From Lentisphaerota bacterium (GTDB lineage Bacteria; Verrucomicrobiota; Lentisphaeria; Oligosphaerales; JABHEG01): a stretch of 36,194 nt of DNA. The stretch is taken from contig JABHEG010000009.1 in NCBI GenBank assembly GCA_018676675.1, positions 1-36,194 of the forward strand, given 5' to 3'. The notes under the pieces are model-generated. The model was given only the letters and a program-made list of their open reading frames with translations. It did not search any database and was not told the origin of the DNA. The position numbers were made by a program, and so were the translations under genes. Shown here piece after piece: positions 1 through 8,785 of the stretch. How positions within the stretch are numbered: the first letter of the stretch is position 1; the number at the start of each line of letters is the position of its first letter.

Positions 1-21
1 CCAGGGATTCTCTGGGCCATC

Positions 22-77
22 TGTGTCCGATGGAGGGAGAGACTCCGTCGAGCCGCCTCACGTAACTCAGGGGTTAC
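22..77 (+). repeat. Left copy of window-end inverted repeat
   Basis: These 56 bases match the reverse complement of 35997-36053 almost perfectly. The only differences are one missing A and one C/G change near the inner end (CGTAACTCAGG here, CGTAAACTGAGG there). Similarity stops sharply on both sides. The inner part of the right copy can form a small hairpin (CCTCA/TGAGG), which the left copy has lost. The element ends 44 bp before a predicted -35 box and points towards the lyase gene at 304. It may be a shared regulatory element or a member of a dispersed repeat family. Confidence 0.9.
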
Positions 78-121
78 GGGCAGGCCGCCATAGCGATCTT
101 GCTCTGGCTGGTGTCCGGCCG

Positions 122-150
122 TTGACGGCGCGGTGGGGTGACGGTACACT
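122..150 (+). promoter_or_regulatory. Sigma-70-like promoter for the first lyase gene
   Basis: TTGACG at 122-127 matches 5 of 6 consensus -35 bases. A 17-bp spacer separates it from TACACT at 145-150 (4 of 6 for -10). Transcription would start near 157 and give a leader of about 147 nt that contains the GC-rich repeat at 185-227. The prediction rests only on consensus fit. Confidence 0.45.
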
Positions 151-184
151 TCGGTTGCCTCTGAGCGGGGCTTTCGCGGCGTTT

Positions 185-227
185 GGTGAGACACCCGGCC
201 GCTGTGGGTATTGGCCCTTCAGGAGAC
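185..227 (+). repeat. Leader repeat copy A
   Basis: This 43-bp segment aligns over its whole length with 4238-4283, in front of the second lyase gene. The identical core CCCGGCCGCTGTGG is at 194-207 and most other differences are transitions. The bases GGCC(G) ... (T/C)GGCC allow a short stem around the core. Each copy ends within 80 nt of its lyase start codon, so it could be an RNA structure or protein-binding site shared by both leaders. Confidence 0.6.
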
Positions 228-303
228 GTGCTGACAGGATCGGTGTGTTGCGTTGTGGATAAGGACAGATGACACGAATTCCGGCAGTATTGGAGTTGAC
301 TTG

Positions 304-3300
304 ATGGTGAGCGCTATAGGCAGGTTTGCTGTGCGTGGGGTGAGTGTCCTGATATGTCTCGTCGGGACGCACTCCGGCTGGGGACAGAATCTGCTGAAGA
401 ACCCCGGCTTCGAGGAGGCCGGCGGCGACGGGACGCGGCCTCGAGACTGGAGTCATGTCGAGTACCGCACGAAGGCTACAGGGCGATGGGAGGGGGCCTT
501 GCCCCACGGTGGCAAACGGTCCGTGGTGTGCAGAAGCGCCACGAAGACCCAGCGCGGTTCGTGGCGGCAGAAGGTCGCCGTACCGGACGGCACGACCTCA
601 GTGGTTGTTGGTGGGTGGTATCGGACAAGCGGCATTGTGGACCGTGGAGCGCGCAGCGCGTCTTTGCGTATACTCTTCCATCGAAGTGTCAAGAAGTGGG
701 ATGAAATTGGGCTCAAACAGGCATTTGTTCCGCCTACTGAAGGGTGGGCGAAGGCGGAGGAGTTCTTCACCGTCCCTGCGGGGACCAAGGCGGTTGTTCT
801 CGAGCTCTTCCACTGGCTGACTCCCGGGGAAACGCACTGGGACGATGTGTGGCTGCGATTCCCGACTGACAGCGAGCGGAAACGGCTCATGGCGGCGGCC
901 AGGGATCGTGAGGCTGCCCGCTTGCGTCAGGTCTCGGGGGTTGATCGAGAGCCTATGTTCGGGCGTAACCTCGCGTACAGCCCTGCTCAGGGGGCCGTTG
1001 TGACCACCAATCCCCCCCCATTTCTCTGGCTACCCGCGGAGTCCGGTTCGACCTACGACCTCCAAATCGACTGCCAGAGGGATTTTGCCAGCCCTTCCGT
1101 CATCGCTCACAGCGATCTTGTCTGGTGTTGCGAGATGCTCACACAGCGACTGAGTCCCGGGAGCTGGCATTGGCGGTATCGCGTGTCCAAGGCCGGAGAG
1201 ACGACGGCGTGGAGCAGGACGCGGACGTTCACCGTGCCGAAGGGCATTCCGGAATGGATTTATCCCGGCCGCGACGGCTTGCGTGTTTCGGCTGAGCGTC
1301 CGCGGTTGTTTGTTCGGCCGGAGGGGCTTCCTGCTCTCAGAGAGCGCGCACGCTCCGGAGATCTCAAGCAGACCGCCGCCGCACTCGTGCGTGCCGTGCA
1401 GCGCTTTGCCGGCGAGGATCTCGTTGCTGAACCGGCGTGGTTGCCGAAGGACCGTGCCAAGCGAGGCCCTGCTTATACGCTGACATTCCGGAAAACCCGG
1501 CCGCCGATGGACAAGATGGAACGAGCCGGACTCGCTTATCTGCTGACCGGCGATCCCGCTTGCGGAGCGGAAGCGAAGCGACGCGTGCTGCACTTCTTCT
1601 CCTGGGATCCCCACGGCAGCACCAACGTGTTCCACAACGATGAGCCGGCAATGTGGATCATGATGCGAGGGTGCCGTGCCTACGACTGGACGGCCGACCT
1701 CTTCACGGCTGCGGAGAGAACGCTGGTGGAGACATCGATGTTCGAACGGGCAGCAGACTTCTACAAGAAACTGAGGGGGAAACCGTTTGAGAACAACCCG
1801 TTCGAGAGTCACGCGGGGCGGATCATCGGTTTTCTTGGGGAAGGGGCGATTGCGTTGGGGCCGGGCTGTCCGGAAGCCCAGACGTGGCTCGACTACATCA
1901 CTCACATCTACTGGGGTGTCTACCCCGCCTGGGGCAAGGAGGATGGCGGCTGGAACGAGGGACCGGGTTACTGGGGGGCGTACATGTCGTTCGGATTGCA
2001 TTTTGTGCTGGCTTTGCGTGAAGCGACCGGTGTGGATTTGGCCAAACGCCCCTTCTTCAGTGCGACTCCTTACTACAAGCTCTATCTGACGCCGCCGTAC
2101 TCCCAGATGTCGCCGTTGGGGGATGGGACTCAGTTCAAGCCCAGCCGGCCGGCAGAGTTGATGTACTGGTTCAGTTCACTCACCCAGGATCCAGTCATCC
2201 GTTGGTATTCGGACGCGCTCAATCGCACTGGTGGGAGCAGCATCCTCGGAGTTGTGCTCAAGGACGACTCGCTCCATGGGCGCCCGCCGTTCGGGCTGCC
2301 CCAGGCCCGCCTCTTTGACGGCGTTGGGTTGGTGTCGCTCCATTCTGATTTCGGCAACGGCGACAATGATGTGATCCTCAACATGCGTTCGACCCCGTAC
2401 GGGGCGGTTTCACACGGGCACAACGATCAGAACTGCTTCACCCTGGAGGCGTTCGGTGAGCCGTTGGCCATCGCCACCGGTCACTACAACCGCTATGGTT
2501 CGCCGCACCACTCCGGATGGACTCGCCAGACCAAGGCGAAATGCGGGATCACGGTTGACGGGGGGACCGGTCAGGACAGGGGCTGGCACGCTCGGGGGAA
2601 GATTGTGTCCTTTGTGCATGGCGATGCGTTTGATTACGTGATGGGGGATGCGGCATCGGCCTACGGGGGGCGCCTCGATCGGGCTGTTCGCGAAATCGTT
2701 CACGCTCGGCCGGGCGTGTTTGTTGTGCGTGACACCCTCGCGAGTGTCACCGAACGTCGCTTTGAGTACTGGCTGCACGCCGTCGATGAGATGGCTGTGG
2801 ACCCGGCGAACGGGATGGTCACGATCGCTCGCCCCAAGGCCCAGCTGGCCGTGTCCTTCCTGATCCCTGAGGCTATCGAGTTTTCCCAGACGGATGCGTT
2901 TGATCCCCCGCCGATGTGGCCGCCGGGAAGGACCTTTCAGAAGAATTGGCACGTCACGGCGTCGACCCGGACTCCGGCGAAAGAAGCGGAGTTCCTGACC
3001 GTCCTCGTGCCGCGCAAGACAGCGGATGAGGTAGGTCCCCTTACCCATTTCCGGCGGCTTGTCTGTGACGCCGGCACGGCCGTCGAGCTGGGCTGGCAGG
3101 ATGGCAGTCGTTCGGTCGTTGCGTTCGCTGCTCCCGACCATGTCGGTGCATTGGTCGTTGGTGATGTTGTCAGCGATGGCTCGGCCATGGCCGCGTCGCT
3201 GGGGCCGGACGGCACCCCAACCGCGTGGATGCTGTCGGGAGGGACCACATTGCACGCGGGGGGGCGACCGCTTGTGCTGGCCCGCAAACGCGTTTCCGCT

Positions 3301-4242
3301 GCCGGCAGAATCAATGACACGCATGTCCGAGTGGACGCTTCCGGTGAGACGGAGAGTGTTCTGGACGTGTGGTGTCCTCGCCCGGTGAGTGCTGTGGTCT
3401 GCGATGGCGAGGCAATTCGGGTTCGGCGCCCGACGAGCCGCCGCGTTTCCTTTGCTCTCCCCCGGGGCCGCAAGACGGCCCGAATTTGGCCCGGTAAAGC
3501 CCCGGAAATGGGTGCAGTGGAGGTGGCGGTTGACTGTGAAGGGGCTTCCTCACTTCTGGCTGGTTTCAGGTGTGACGACGGTCGCGTGTTCGCTGCTGGT
3601 CGGGTTCGCAGTCCGCGCGGGGCCTATCGTTTGCTGCTTCCCGAGGCGGTCGAGTGTCAGATGGGGCTCACGGACGAGCATGCCCGCGTGTGGTTGCGTG
3701 GAGATGAGTCGTGCGTGTTGCAGGGAGCGGCACTGCCTTTTTCGGTGGTCTGTCAAACTGTCCTCCGGGCTGCTGGACTTGCTGCTCAGCCCCAGAAGGA
3801 CATACCGACCGGTGATGCGCTTGTATTTGAGGCAGAGAAGAACTGGTCGGAGACAGGGGGCACGATCCGGGTAAGCGGGGGCGGCCACGGGAATGTCTCG
3901 GGCGGCGACAATCTGTGGGCGTGGAACAAGGCCGGGCACACCATCACGTGGTCACTCAATGTGCCGACGTCCGGCGACTACGAGGTATGGTTGGTGGGAG
4001 CGACTGAAACGGGATTCTTGGCTGAAGGGGCAATGGATGGCAGAAACGCGCTGGGGCTTTCGTTTGAGGCCACTGGCGGGTGGGGGCGCAAGAAAGCCGA
4101 CGAGTGGCGGGCATACCGGCTACGGAGTGCGGCCGGCGACCCGGCTGCTTTCGGTTTGGAGCAAGGACCACACACGTTTGCGTTGACAAACCGCTACGGT
4201 ATGGGACTGAATCTGGATCGGCTTGTGCTGGTCCGGAGGTGA
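304..4242 (+). CDS. Exported heparinase II/III-like polysaccharide lyase with carbohydrate-binding domains
   Basis: A 1312-residue secreted protein, probably a lyase acting on uronate-containing polysaccharide outside the cytoplasm. The chosen ATG has GGAG eight bases upstream and opens a signal peptide (hydrophobic VSVLICLVGTHSGWG, then QNLL). Domains in order: a CBM4/9-like module beginning LLKNPGFEE (about 30-190); a DUF4962-type region beginning near PPPFLWL (about 235); an alpha-barrel with NNPFESHAGR (about 497) and GGWNEGPGYWGAY (about 546); the heparinase II/III beta domain with the probable catalytic SHGHNDQN (about 703); and a C-terminal CBM6/35-like module (about 1175-1312, VFEAEKNW ... 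LNLDRLVLV). An earlier in-frame TTG at 253 has no good ribosome site. It is followed at 4325 by a second lyase of the same superfamily and then a DUF3604 gene, suggesting one catabolic locus. The exact substrate cannot be read from sequence. Confidence 0.85.
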   Translation: MVSAIGRFAVRGVSVLICLVGTHSGWGQNLLKNPGFEEAGGDGTRPRDWSHVEYRTKATGRWEGALPHGGKRSVVCRSATKTQRGSWRQKVAVPDGTTSVVVGGWYRTSGIVDRGARSASLRILFHRSVKKWDEIGLKQAFVPPTEGWAKAEEFFTVPAGTKAVVLELFHWLTPGETHWDDVWLRFPTDSERKRLMAAARDREAARLRQVSGVDREPMFGRNLAYSPAQGAVVTTNPPPFLWLPAESGSTYDLQIDCQRDFASPSVIAHSDLVWCCEMLTQRLSPGSWHWRYRVSKAGETTAWSRTRTFTVPKGIPEWIYPGRDGLRVSAERPRLFVRPEGLPALRERARSGDLKQTAAALVRAVQRFAGEDLVAEPAWLPKDRAKRGPAYTLTFRKTRPPMDKMERAGLAYLLTGDPACGAEAKRRVLHFFSWDPHGSTNVFHNDEPAMWIMMRGCRAYDWTADLFTAAERTLVETSMFERAADFYKKLRGKPFENNPFESHAGRIIGFLGEGAIALGPGCPEAQTWLDYITHIYWGVYPAWGKEDGGWNEGPGYWGAYMSFGLHFVLALREATGVDLAKRPFFSATPYYKLYLTPPYSQMSPLGDGTQFKPSRPAELMYWFSSLTQDPVIRWYSDALNRTGGSSILGVVLKDDSLHGRPPFGLPQARLFDGVGLVSLHSDFGNGDNDVILNMRSTPYGAVSHGHNDQNCFTLEAFGEPLAIATGHYNRYGSPHHSGWTRQTKAKCGITVDGGTGQDRGWHARGKIVSFVHGDAFDYVMGDAASAYGGRLDRAVREIVHARPGVFVVRDTLASVTERRFEYWLHAVDEMAVDPANGMVTIARPKAQLAVSFLIPEAIEFSQTDAFDPPPMWPPGRTFQKNWHVTASTRTPAKEAEFLTVLVPRKTADEVGPLTHFRRLVCDAGTAVELGWQDGSRSVVAFAAPDHVGALVVGDVVSDGSAMAASLGPDGTPTAWMLSGGTTLHAGGRPLVLARKRVSAAGRINDTHVRVDASGETESVLDVWCPRPVSAVVCDGEAIRVRRPTSRRVSFALPRGRKTARIWPGKAPEMGAVEVAVDCEGASSLLAGFRCDDGRVFAAGRVRSPRGAYRLLLPEAVECQMGLTDEHARVWLRGDESCVLQGAALPFSVVCQTVLRAAGLAAQPQKDIPTGDALVFEAEKNWSETGGTIRVSGGGHGNVSGGDNLWAWNKAGHTITWSLNVPTSGDYEVWLVGATETGFLAEGAMDGRNALGLSFEATGGWGRKKADEWRAYRLRSAAGDPAAFGLEQGPHTFALTNRYGMGLNLDRLVLVRR

Positions 4243-4283
4243 GGCAGCCCGGCCGCTGTGGACATCGGCCCTCCGGGGGAGGC
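4238..4283 (+). repeat. Leader repeat copy B
   Basis: The second copy of the GC-rich element at 185-227 overlaps the TGA stop of the first lyase (4240-4242) and ends 41 bp before the next start. The core CCCGGCCGCTGTGG is at 4248-4261. GGCCG at 4251-4255 can pair with CGGCC at 4266-4270; in copy A the same pairing has a G-T in place of a G-C, so the stem would survive in RNA. Its function is unknown. Confidence 0.6.
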
Positions 4284-4324
4284 ACGATATGGGCGAACAG
4301 CGATTCTGTACGGAAGGTGCTGGA

Positions 4325-6454
4325 ATGATGGCTCTGCAATCGGTCAGCAGTAGGTCGCGGCTTTGCGTTGGCTGTGCGGTCTTCGCATGTGCTCTGGTGT
4401 CCTTGAGCAGAGGGGAGTCGACGGTGAGCAGGTATGAGGTGTTCCGGCTGGTTGGTGTCCAGGATATGCTGGAGGATGTGCGAGCGATTCCGGCTCTGGC
4501 TAGGGTTCGAGAGGCCGTGGCTGGAGGTGGAGCATCGGCCGGTCGCGTTTACATCACCCATTTCCGTGGGCGCTCATTCGCGGCGGGGGCGCTGACTGAC
4601 TGGGCGGAAAAACCGCGGAATCCTGCCTACAACACGTCTTCCGCCGACGCCTGTCTGGCCGGCCACATGTCCGACGGTTACAGCGTTTATGACGTGCCGG
4701 AAACAGGCGTCGACTGGGTCAACGCCCCGCTGACGTGCCTGACGCGTTTCCCCGTTTTCCCGAGATTCACGGCCGCGTATCACCACACAAGGGATCCGAA
4801 ATACGCACGATTTCTGGTTGACCATATGCTGGAGCTGGATGCGGCCTACCCGATGTCTGAGTTCCCGGGCAAAGGAACGGATGGATGGGTCGACGACAGC
4901 CACGTTGCCAAGCCTTGGCACTGGTGCATGATCTGCCACCGCGTACGTCAGATGGCTGAGGCTCTGGCGCTCGTCCGGACGTGTCCGGAGGTCACTGACG
5001 CGGAGCTGCTTCAGCTCGTGCACCGGCTGTACCAGGAGACCTACTACCTGCGCACAGAGATGAAGGTGTGGGTGGACCGGCGCCATAATGGTGGGCTGGG
5101 GATGATCCAGGGGATGACCTCCGCTTGTGCGCTCCTGGACGACTTCTCCGCCGCCGGCGAATGGGCCGAGTTCAATGCGACAATGCTCATTCAGTACATC
5201 CATGAGAGTTTCTATCCCGATGGTGCCTGCATCGAGTTGACGACGGCATACTCGGCGAGTGTAGCCCGACAGGTTCAGCAGCTTGCTTACCGGATTCGGG
5301 AGCGAGAGGCCATCCAGACGGCGCGCCCGCTGTTCATCGCGATGGTTGAGTGGATTGTCCATCTGGGGCGGCCAGCCGGGCGTATGCCCTCGTTTGGGGA
5401 CCTCTACGCCAATGATGCCGGTAGATCCGTGTATCCACCCATGCTGGACTGGCTTGGGGCCGACTGGGCGAAGCGTGTGTTGCTCAAGGGCGATGGACCT
5501 CTACCCGAACACGCGGTTTGGCCTTCTCCGGATCAGGAGCAGTGGTGTGGGTACTACGCCATGCGGAGTGGGTGGGATCCACAGGCACGCTATATGTGCA
5601 TTGATGCCGGTCCATGGGGGACAACCCATCAGCATGGTGACCGCCTGAGTTTTGTGCTCAGTGCGTACGGGGCAGACTTCGTGATCGATCCAAGCTCAAC
5701 CAAGTACCGCAACAATGAGCCTGATGCATTCATCTCGACCCAGAACGCCGCTTTCCTGCACAACACGATCACGGTGGACGGGGTCGATGAGACCATGCGC
5801 GACCCCGGGAACACGCGCGAGACAACGGCTCCGCTGGACAACAGCTGGAAACACGGCGACGGCTATTCGCTCTTCACCTCATCCTACTCCTTTGCCCCGC
5901 ACAGATTGGTCAAATGGACGAGGCGGTTGGTGTTTGTCGGGGGGCAATACTGGCTTCTTCAGGATGTCCTGACCGGTGCCCCGGAGGCCGTGGACGTTGA
6001 GCAGAATTTCCAGCTGGAACGAGGCTGTGAAACGGTGGTCGATGGGAACCGTGTGACTGTTCGGGCGAGCAACGGAGCCCAGTTGGCGTTCGTCCCTCTT
6101 GACCATTCCCTTGTGCCGCTCTCGTCGTTTGGAGATCGGACGCCCCACGCGACCTACTGGCCCAAACCGGGCCCTGACGGCTCGGCTCGAACGTATCCTC
6201 ACGGCCGTGGCTGGACGGGGCGTGGGTCAAACAAACTCGTGCCTGCGCCGGCCGTGACGTACACGGGCCGTCTCTCTCTTCCCGCGACCATGACGACGCT
6301 GTTGGTTCCTGTTGGTCCCGGGCAGCAGAACACGGTGAAGGCGATCTGTGAACCTGGGAAGGACGGCCAGGTCTGGAAGCTCCCGAACGGAGCCCGTTCC
6401 CTCAGCGTGACGACTAGTCCCGAGGAGATTGCGGTTGGGGGACACGGTCGGTAG
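4325..6454 (+). CDS. Exported heparinase II/III-family (alginate lyase-like) protein
   Basis: A 709-residue probable polysaccharide lyase. The start is the first of two adjacent ATG codons, with GGAAGG at 4312-4317 seven bases ahead. Earlier in-frame starts would overlap the previous gene. The N-terminus SRSRLCVGCAVFACALVSLSRG looks like a signal peptide ending near residue 30. An alpha-helical toroid follows (motifs WHWCMICHRVRQMAEAL and YPDGACIELTTAYS). The heparinase II/III beta-sheet domain begins near residue 425 with GTTHQHGDRLSF, which holds the expected catalytic His, and continues with FVIDPSSTKY and LHNTITVDG. It lacks the carbohydrate-binding modules of its neighbour, so the two may act in sequence, the first on polymer and this one on oligomer. 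That division of labour is inferred. Confidence 0.85.
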   Translation: MMALQSVSSRSRLCVGCAVFACALVSLSRGESTVSRYEVFRLVGVQDMLEDVRAIPALARVREAVAGGGASAGRVYITHFRGRSFAAGALTDWAEKPRNPAYNTSSADACLAGHMSDGYSVYDVPETGVDWVNAPLTCLTRFPVFPRFTAAYHHTRDPKYARFLVDHMLELDAAYPMSEFPGKGTDGWVDDSHVAKPWHWCMICHRVRQMAEALALVRTCPEVTDAELLQLVHRLYQETYYLRTEMKVWVDRRHNGGLGMIQGMTSACALLDDFSAAGEWAEFNATMLIQYIHESFYPDGACIELTTAYSASVARQVQQLAYRIREREAIQTARPLFIAMVEWIVHLGRPAGRMPSFGDLYANDAGRSVYPPMLDWLGADWAKRVLLKGDGPLPEHAVWPSPDQEQWCGYYAMRSGWDPQARYMCIDAGPWGTTHQHGDRLSFVLSAYGADFVIDPSSTKYRNNEPDAFISTQNAAFLHNTITVDGVDETMRDPGNTRETTAPLDNSWKHGDGYSLFTSSYSFAPHRLVKWTRRLVFVGGQYWLLQDVLTGAPEAVDVEQNFQLERGCETVVDGNRVTVRASNGAQLAFVPLDHSLVPLSSFGDRTPHATYWPKPGPDGSARTYPHGRGWTGRGSNKLVPAPAVTYTGRLSLPATMTTLLVPVGPGQQNTVKAICEPGKDGQVWKLPNGARSLSVTTSPEEIAVGGHGR

Positions 6455-6562
6455 CCGCGAGTCGTGCCGTTGGCCCGATGCGTCAACCCAAGGCGCAAGT
6501 CGTTGGGACGGAAGAAATGGGGTGCTACCCTATTGGCACTTAAGAGGAAGGACGCCAGCGAA

Positions 6563-8785
6563 ATGACAGAAGGTGCTGAGAGCCCGTATCAGGCCAGGCC
6601 CCGTCTGGATCGCCTCTTTGATCTGGCCGAAGCAGAGGCCTATCCCGGAACCGGATGTCTGGACAGCGTACTTTTCTGGCCTCTTCGGGGGGTGCCCGGG
6701 GAGACACGGGTTCGTTTCTGGCTGCGGACAGAAGCGCCCGAGGCTCGGGCTGAGATCAACGCCTTCGAACTGAGTCCGGTTGGTCGGTCTTCCGTCGACC
6801 CATCCTGGTTGGACTTGGGCACACACCCCGTCGCGTCTCTGCTCGAGCACCACTGGGTTTTCGGGATCATGCGTTTTCGGGGGCTGGCAGCTCCGGGCGG
6901 AGAGGGTGCACTGTTCGTGATGACGACGCAGGTCGACGCTGAACTCAGGGGCGGGCGGTCAGCGATTGAGGAGCGGCTGTGGGGCATCTCGCGTTCGGCG
7001 GTTGGGACCACCACCATCACGCCGAGCCGCGTTCAGGCGGGAGATGTGGCGCGGTTCAAGCTGGAATACACGGTTGGCGCTCCGGGATTGCCTCCGGGAG
7101 CATTGATTCGACTGGCGTTCCCGAAACTGTTCTCGGCCCCGCAGGTGGACGATCCGAACGCGCCGGGGTGGTTGGCAGCGTGCTCGCCAGGTCCGGCTGC
7201 GGACCTGCTCTCAATTGACACGTCGATCGAGTCACACGAACGCCTTGACGCGATTTTCCGCCTGCCAAACGGGGCTGAGCCTGGTGCACGCATCGCGCTC
7301 TCGTACCGGACGGAGGACACGTATCTGTTCCCGCGGCGCTGGGCCACGATGGAGCGCCGTTATTGGTACTCCCATTTGCCGGTGATGGCATTGGCGGTTG
7401 CTGTTGATGAACGGCAGGTTTTCGTCGCCCCTGAGGAGGGGAACGGCCATGCGCTTGAATTTGTGCCTGGGCCTCCGGTGCGCCTGCATCTCTTCCTGCC
7501 CGGGAGGGTTCCGGCGGGAGGCGCCATGTCCATTCACGGTCTGTTCACGGACAGATACCGCAACTCTCCGCCCCGGCGTGGGCCCATTGATACGGACATC
7601 GAGCTCGTTTTGGAGTCGGAAGGGGGGCGACGTGTCCTGGGTTCACCGGCCGGCCACTTTCGGCGGTGGTATCAGTTCGCCATGCCGATTGGGGTGTTGG
7701 AGCCCGGTGTCTATCGCGTTCGTGCGGTGCGATCCGGAACGACCGAGTCTGTGGCCGTCAGCAACCCTGTGTGGATTCTGCCGGCGGAGAGTGAGCTGCC
7801 TGGGATCTTCTGGGGGGAGATCCATGGACACTGTGAGCAAAGCGACGGTTCGGGAGACTACGCAGGGATGTTCGAGCATGCCCGGGACGAGGGGTGTCTG
7901 GACTTTGCAGCTTCCGCCGATCACGCGTGTTACTTCAGTGACAATGAGTGGCAATGGATGCAGGACATCGTCAGCAGCTTCAACGAGGACGGGCGGTTTG
8001 CCACCCTGATCGGCTACGAGTGGGCGGGCAAACAGGGGCATCGGAACGTATACACGTCCGAGGACCGCCTGCGGCTGTTTCGCGGGATGTTCCCTTCGAC
8101 TTCGCGACTGGACGCGGTCTACGATTCCTTCGCGGGTCAGGAGGCCGTCGTGGCCGGACCGCACACCGGGCACACCAAGGATTTCTTCGCCTACCATGAT
8201 GAGCGTGTGCAGCGTTTTCTTGAGATCTACTCCATGTGGGGGGCCTATGAGGAACTCGCCTTTGATGCTGTTTCGCGCGGGGCGCTGATTGGGTTCACCG
8301 GAGGCGGGGATTGCCATGAAGGGCGGTGTGGTTTCTCGGTTGAGGATCCCGCCAGGCAGGGCACAGCCGGGCACACATTTGCGCCTGGTCTGCGCTATAA
8401 GTGCGGGATGACTGCAGCCGTGTTGCCGGCGCTGAACCGCGAGGAGCTGTTGGGGGCCCTGCGCGAACGCCACACTTACGCGACAACCGGGGCCCGGATC
8501 CTGCTTGACGTGTCGGTGGCAGGGATTCGGATGGGAGGGCAGGGCAGCTGCACGGGTGCGCCTCGCATCGACGCTGAGGTGCACGCTTGCTCGGAGGTTG
8601 AGCACGTACAGGTTGTCCGGGACGGTCAGGTCGCTTATTCCGAGGACGGTCCGTCCATGGACGTGGCTCTGGCGTGGGTCGACACGGAAGTGACCACGGG
8701 GGAACACTGGTACGTGTTCAGAGTCGTGCAGTGCGACGGAGAGACGGCGTGGTCATCGCCCATCTGGGTGACCGTGTCAGAGTAG
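6563..8785 (+). CDS. DUF3604 family protein (PHP-like metal-dependent hydrolase)
   Basis: A 740-residue protein of the DUF3604 family, whose C-terminal half resembles PHP-type metallohydrolases. The ATG is preceded by AGGAAGG at 6545-6551. There is no signal peptide, so a cytoplasmic location is likely. The first 400 residues are beta-rich and without clear motifs. The metal-site signatures follow: GEIHGHCEQSDGSGDY (about 418), ASADHACYFSDNEW (about 450), IGYEWAGKQGHRNVY (about 482), GPHTGHTKDFF (about 532) and GGGDCHEGRCG (about 580). Proteins of this family are often found near sulfatases and polysaccharide lyases, as here, but their reaction is poorly defined. The stop codon overlaps the end of the convergent gene at 8777 by nine bases. 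Confidence 0.8.
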   Translation: MTEGAESPYQARPRLDRLFDLAEAEAYPGTGCLDSVLFWPLRGVPGETRVRFWLRTEAPEARAEINAFELSPVGRSSVDPSWLDLGTHPVASLLEHHWVFGIMRFRGLAAPGGEGALFVMTTQVDAELRGGRSAIEERLWGISRSAVGTTTITPSRVQAGDVARFKLEYTVGAPGLPPGALIRLAFPKLFSAPQVDDPNAPGWLAACSPGPAADLLSIDTSIESHERLDAIFRLPNGAEPGARIALSYRTEDTYLFPRRWATMERRYWYSHLPVMALAVAVDERQVFVAPEEGNGHALEFVPGPPVRLHLFLPGRVPAGGAMSIHGLFTDRYRNSPPRRGPIDTDIELVLESEGGRRVLGSPAGHFRRWYQFAMPIGVLEPGVYRVRAVRSGTTESVAVSNPVWILPAESELPGIFWGEIHGHCEQSDGSGDYAGMFEHARDEGCLDFAASADHACYFSDNEWQWMQDIVSSFNEDGRFATLIGYEWAGKQGHRNVYTSEDRLRLFRGMFPSTSRLDAVYDSFAGQEAVVAGPHTGHTKDFFAYHDERVQRFLEIYSMWGAYEELAFDAVSRGALIGFTGGGDCHEGRCGFSVEDPARQGTAGHTFAPGLRYKCGMTAAVLPALNREELLGALRERHTYATTGARILLDVSVAGIRMGGQGSCTGAPRIDAEVHACSEVEHVQVVRDGQVAYSEDGPSMDVALAWVDTEVTTGEHWYVFRVVQCDGETAWSSPIWVTVSE

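Larger units (their letters stand above)
1..303. other. Gene-free left end and leader of the first lyase gene
   Basis: I see no convincing gene in these 303 bases; the short open frames here lack a credible start or any family likeness. The stretch holds the left copy of the window-end repeat (22-77), a sigma-70-like promoter (122-150) and the first copy of a GC-rich leader repeat (185-227), before the ribosome binding site GGAG at 292-295. It is therefore best read as the regulatory region of the lyase gene starting at 304. Confidence 0.6.

Noticed and set aside
67..507. Minus-strand open frame of 146 codons over the left end
   Set aside because: It runs antisense to the lyase signal peptide, has no family likeness and looks like a GC-rich shadow frame.
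1030..2001. Long minus-strand frame (323 codons) inside the first lyase gene
   Set aside because: The plus-strand frame carries clear lyase motifs; the antisense protein is arginine- and proline-rich without recognisable domains, as expected of a shadow in GC-rich DNA.
7643..8707. Minus-strand frame of 354 codons opposite the DUF3604 gene
   Set aside because: Antisense to the conserved PHP-like motifs and without any domain likeness of its own.
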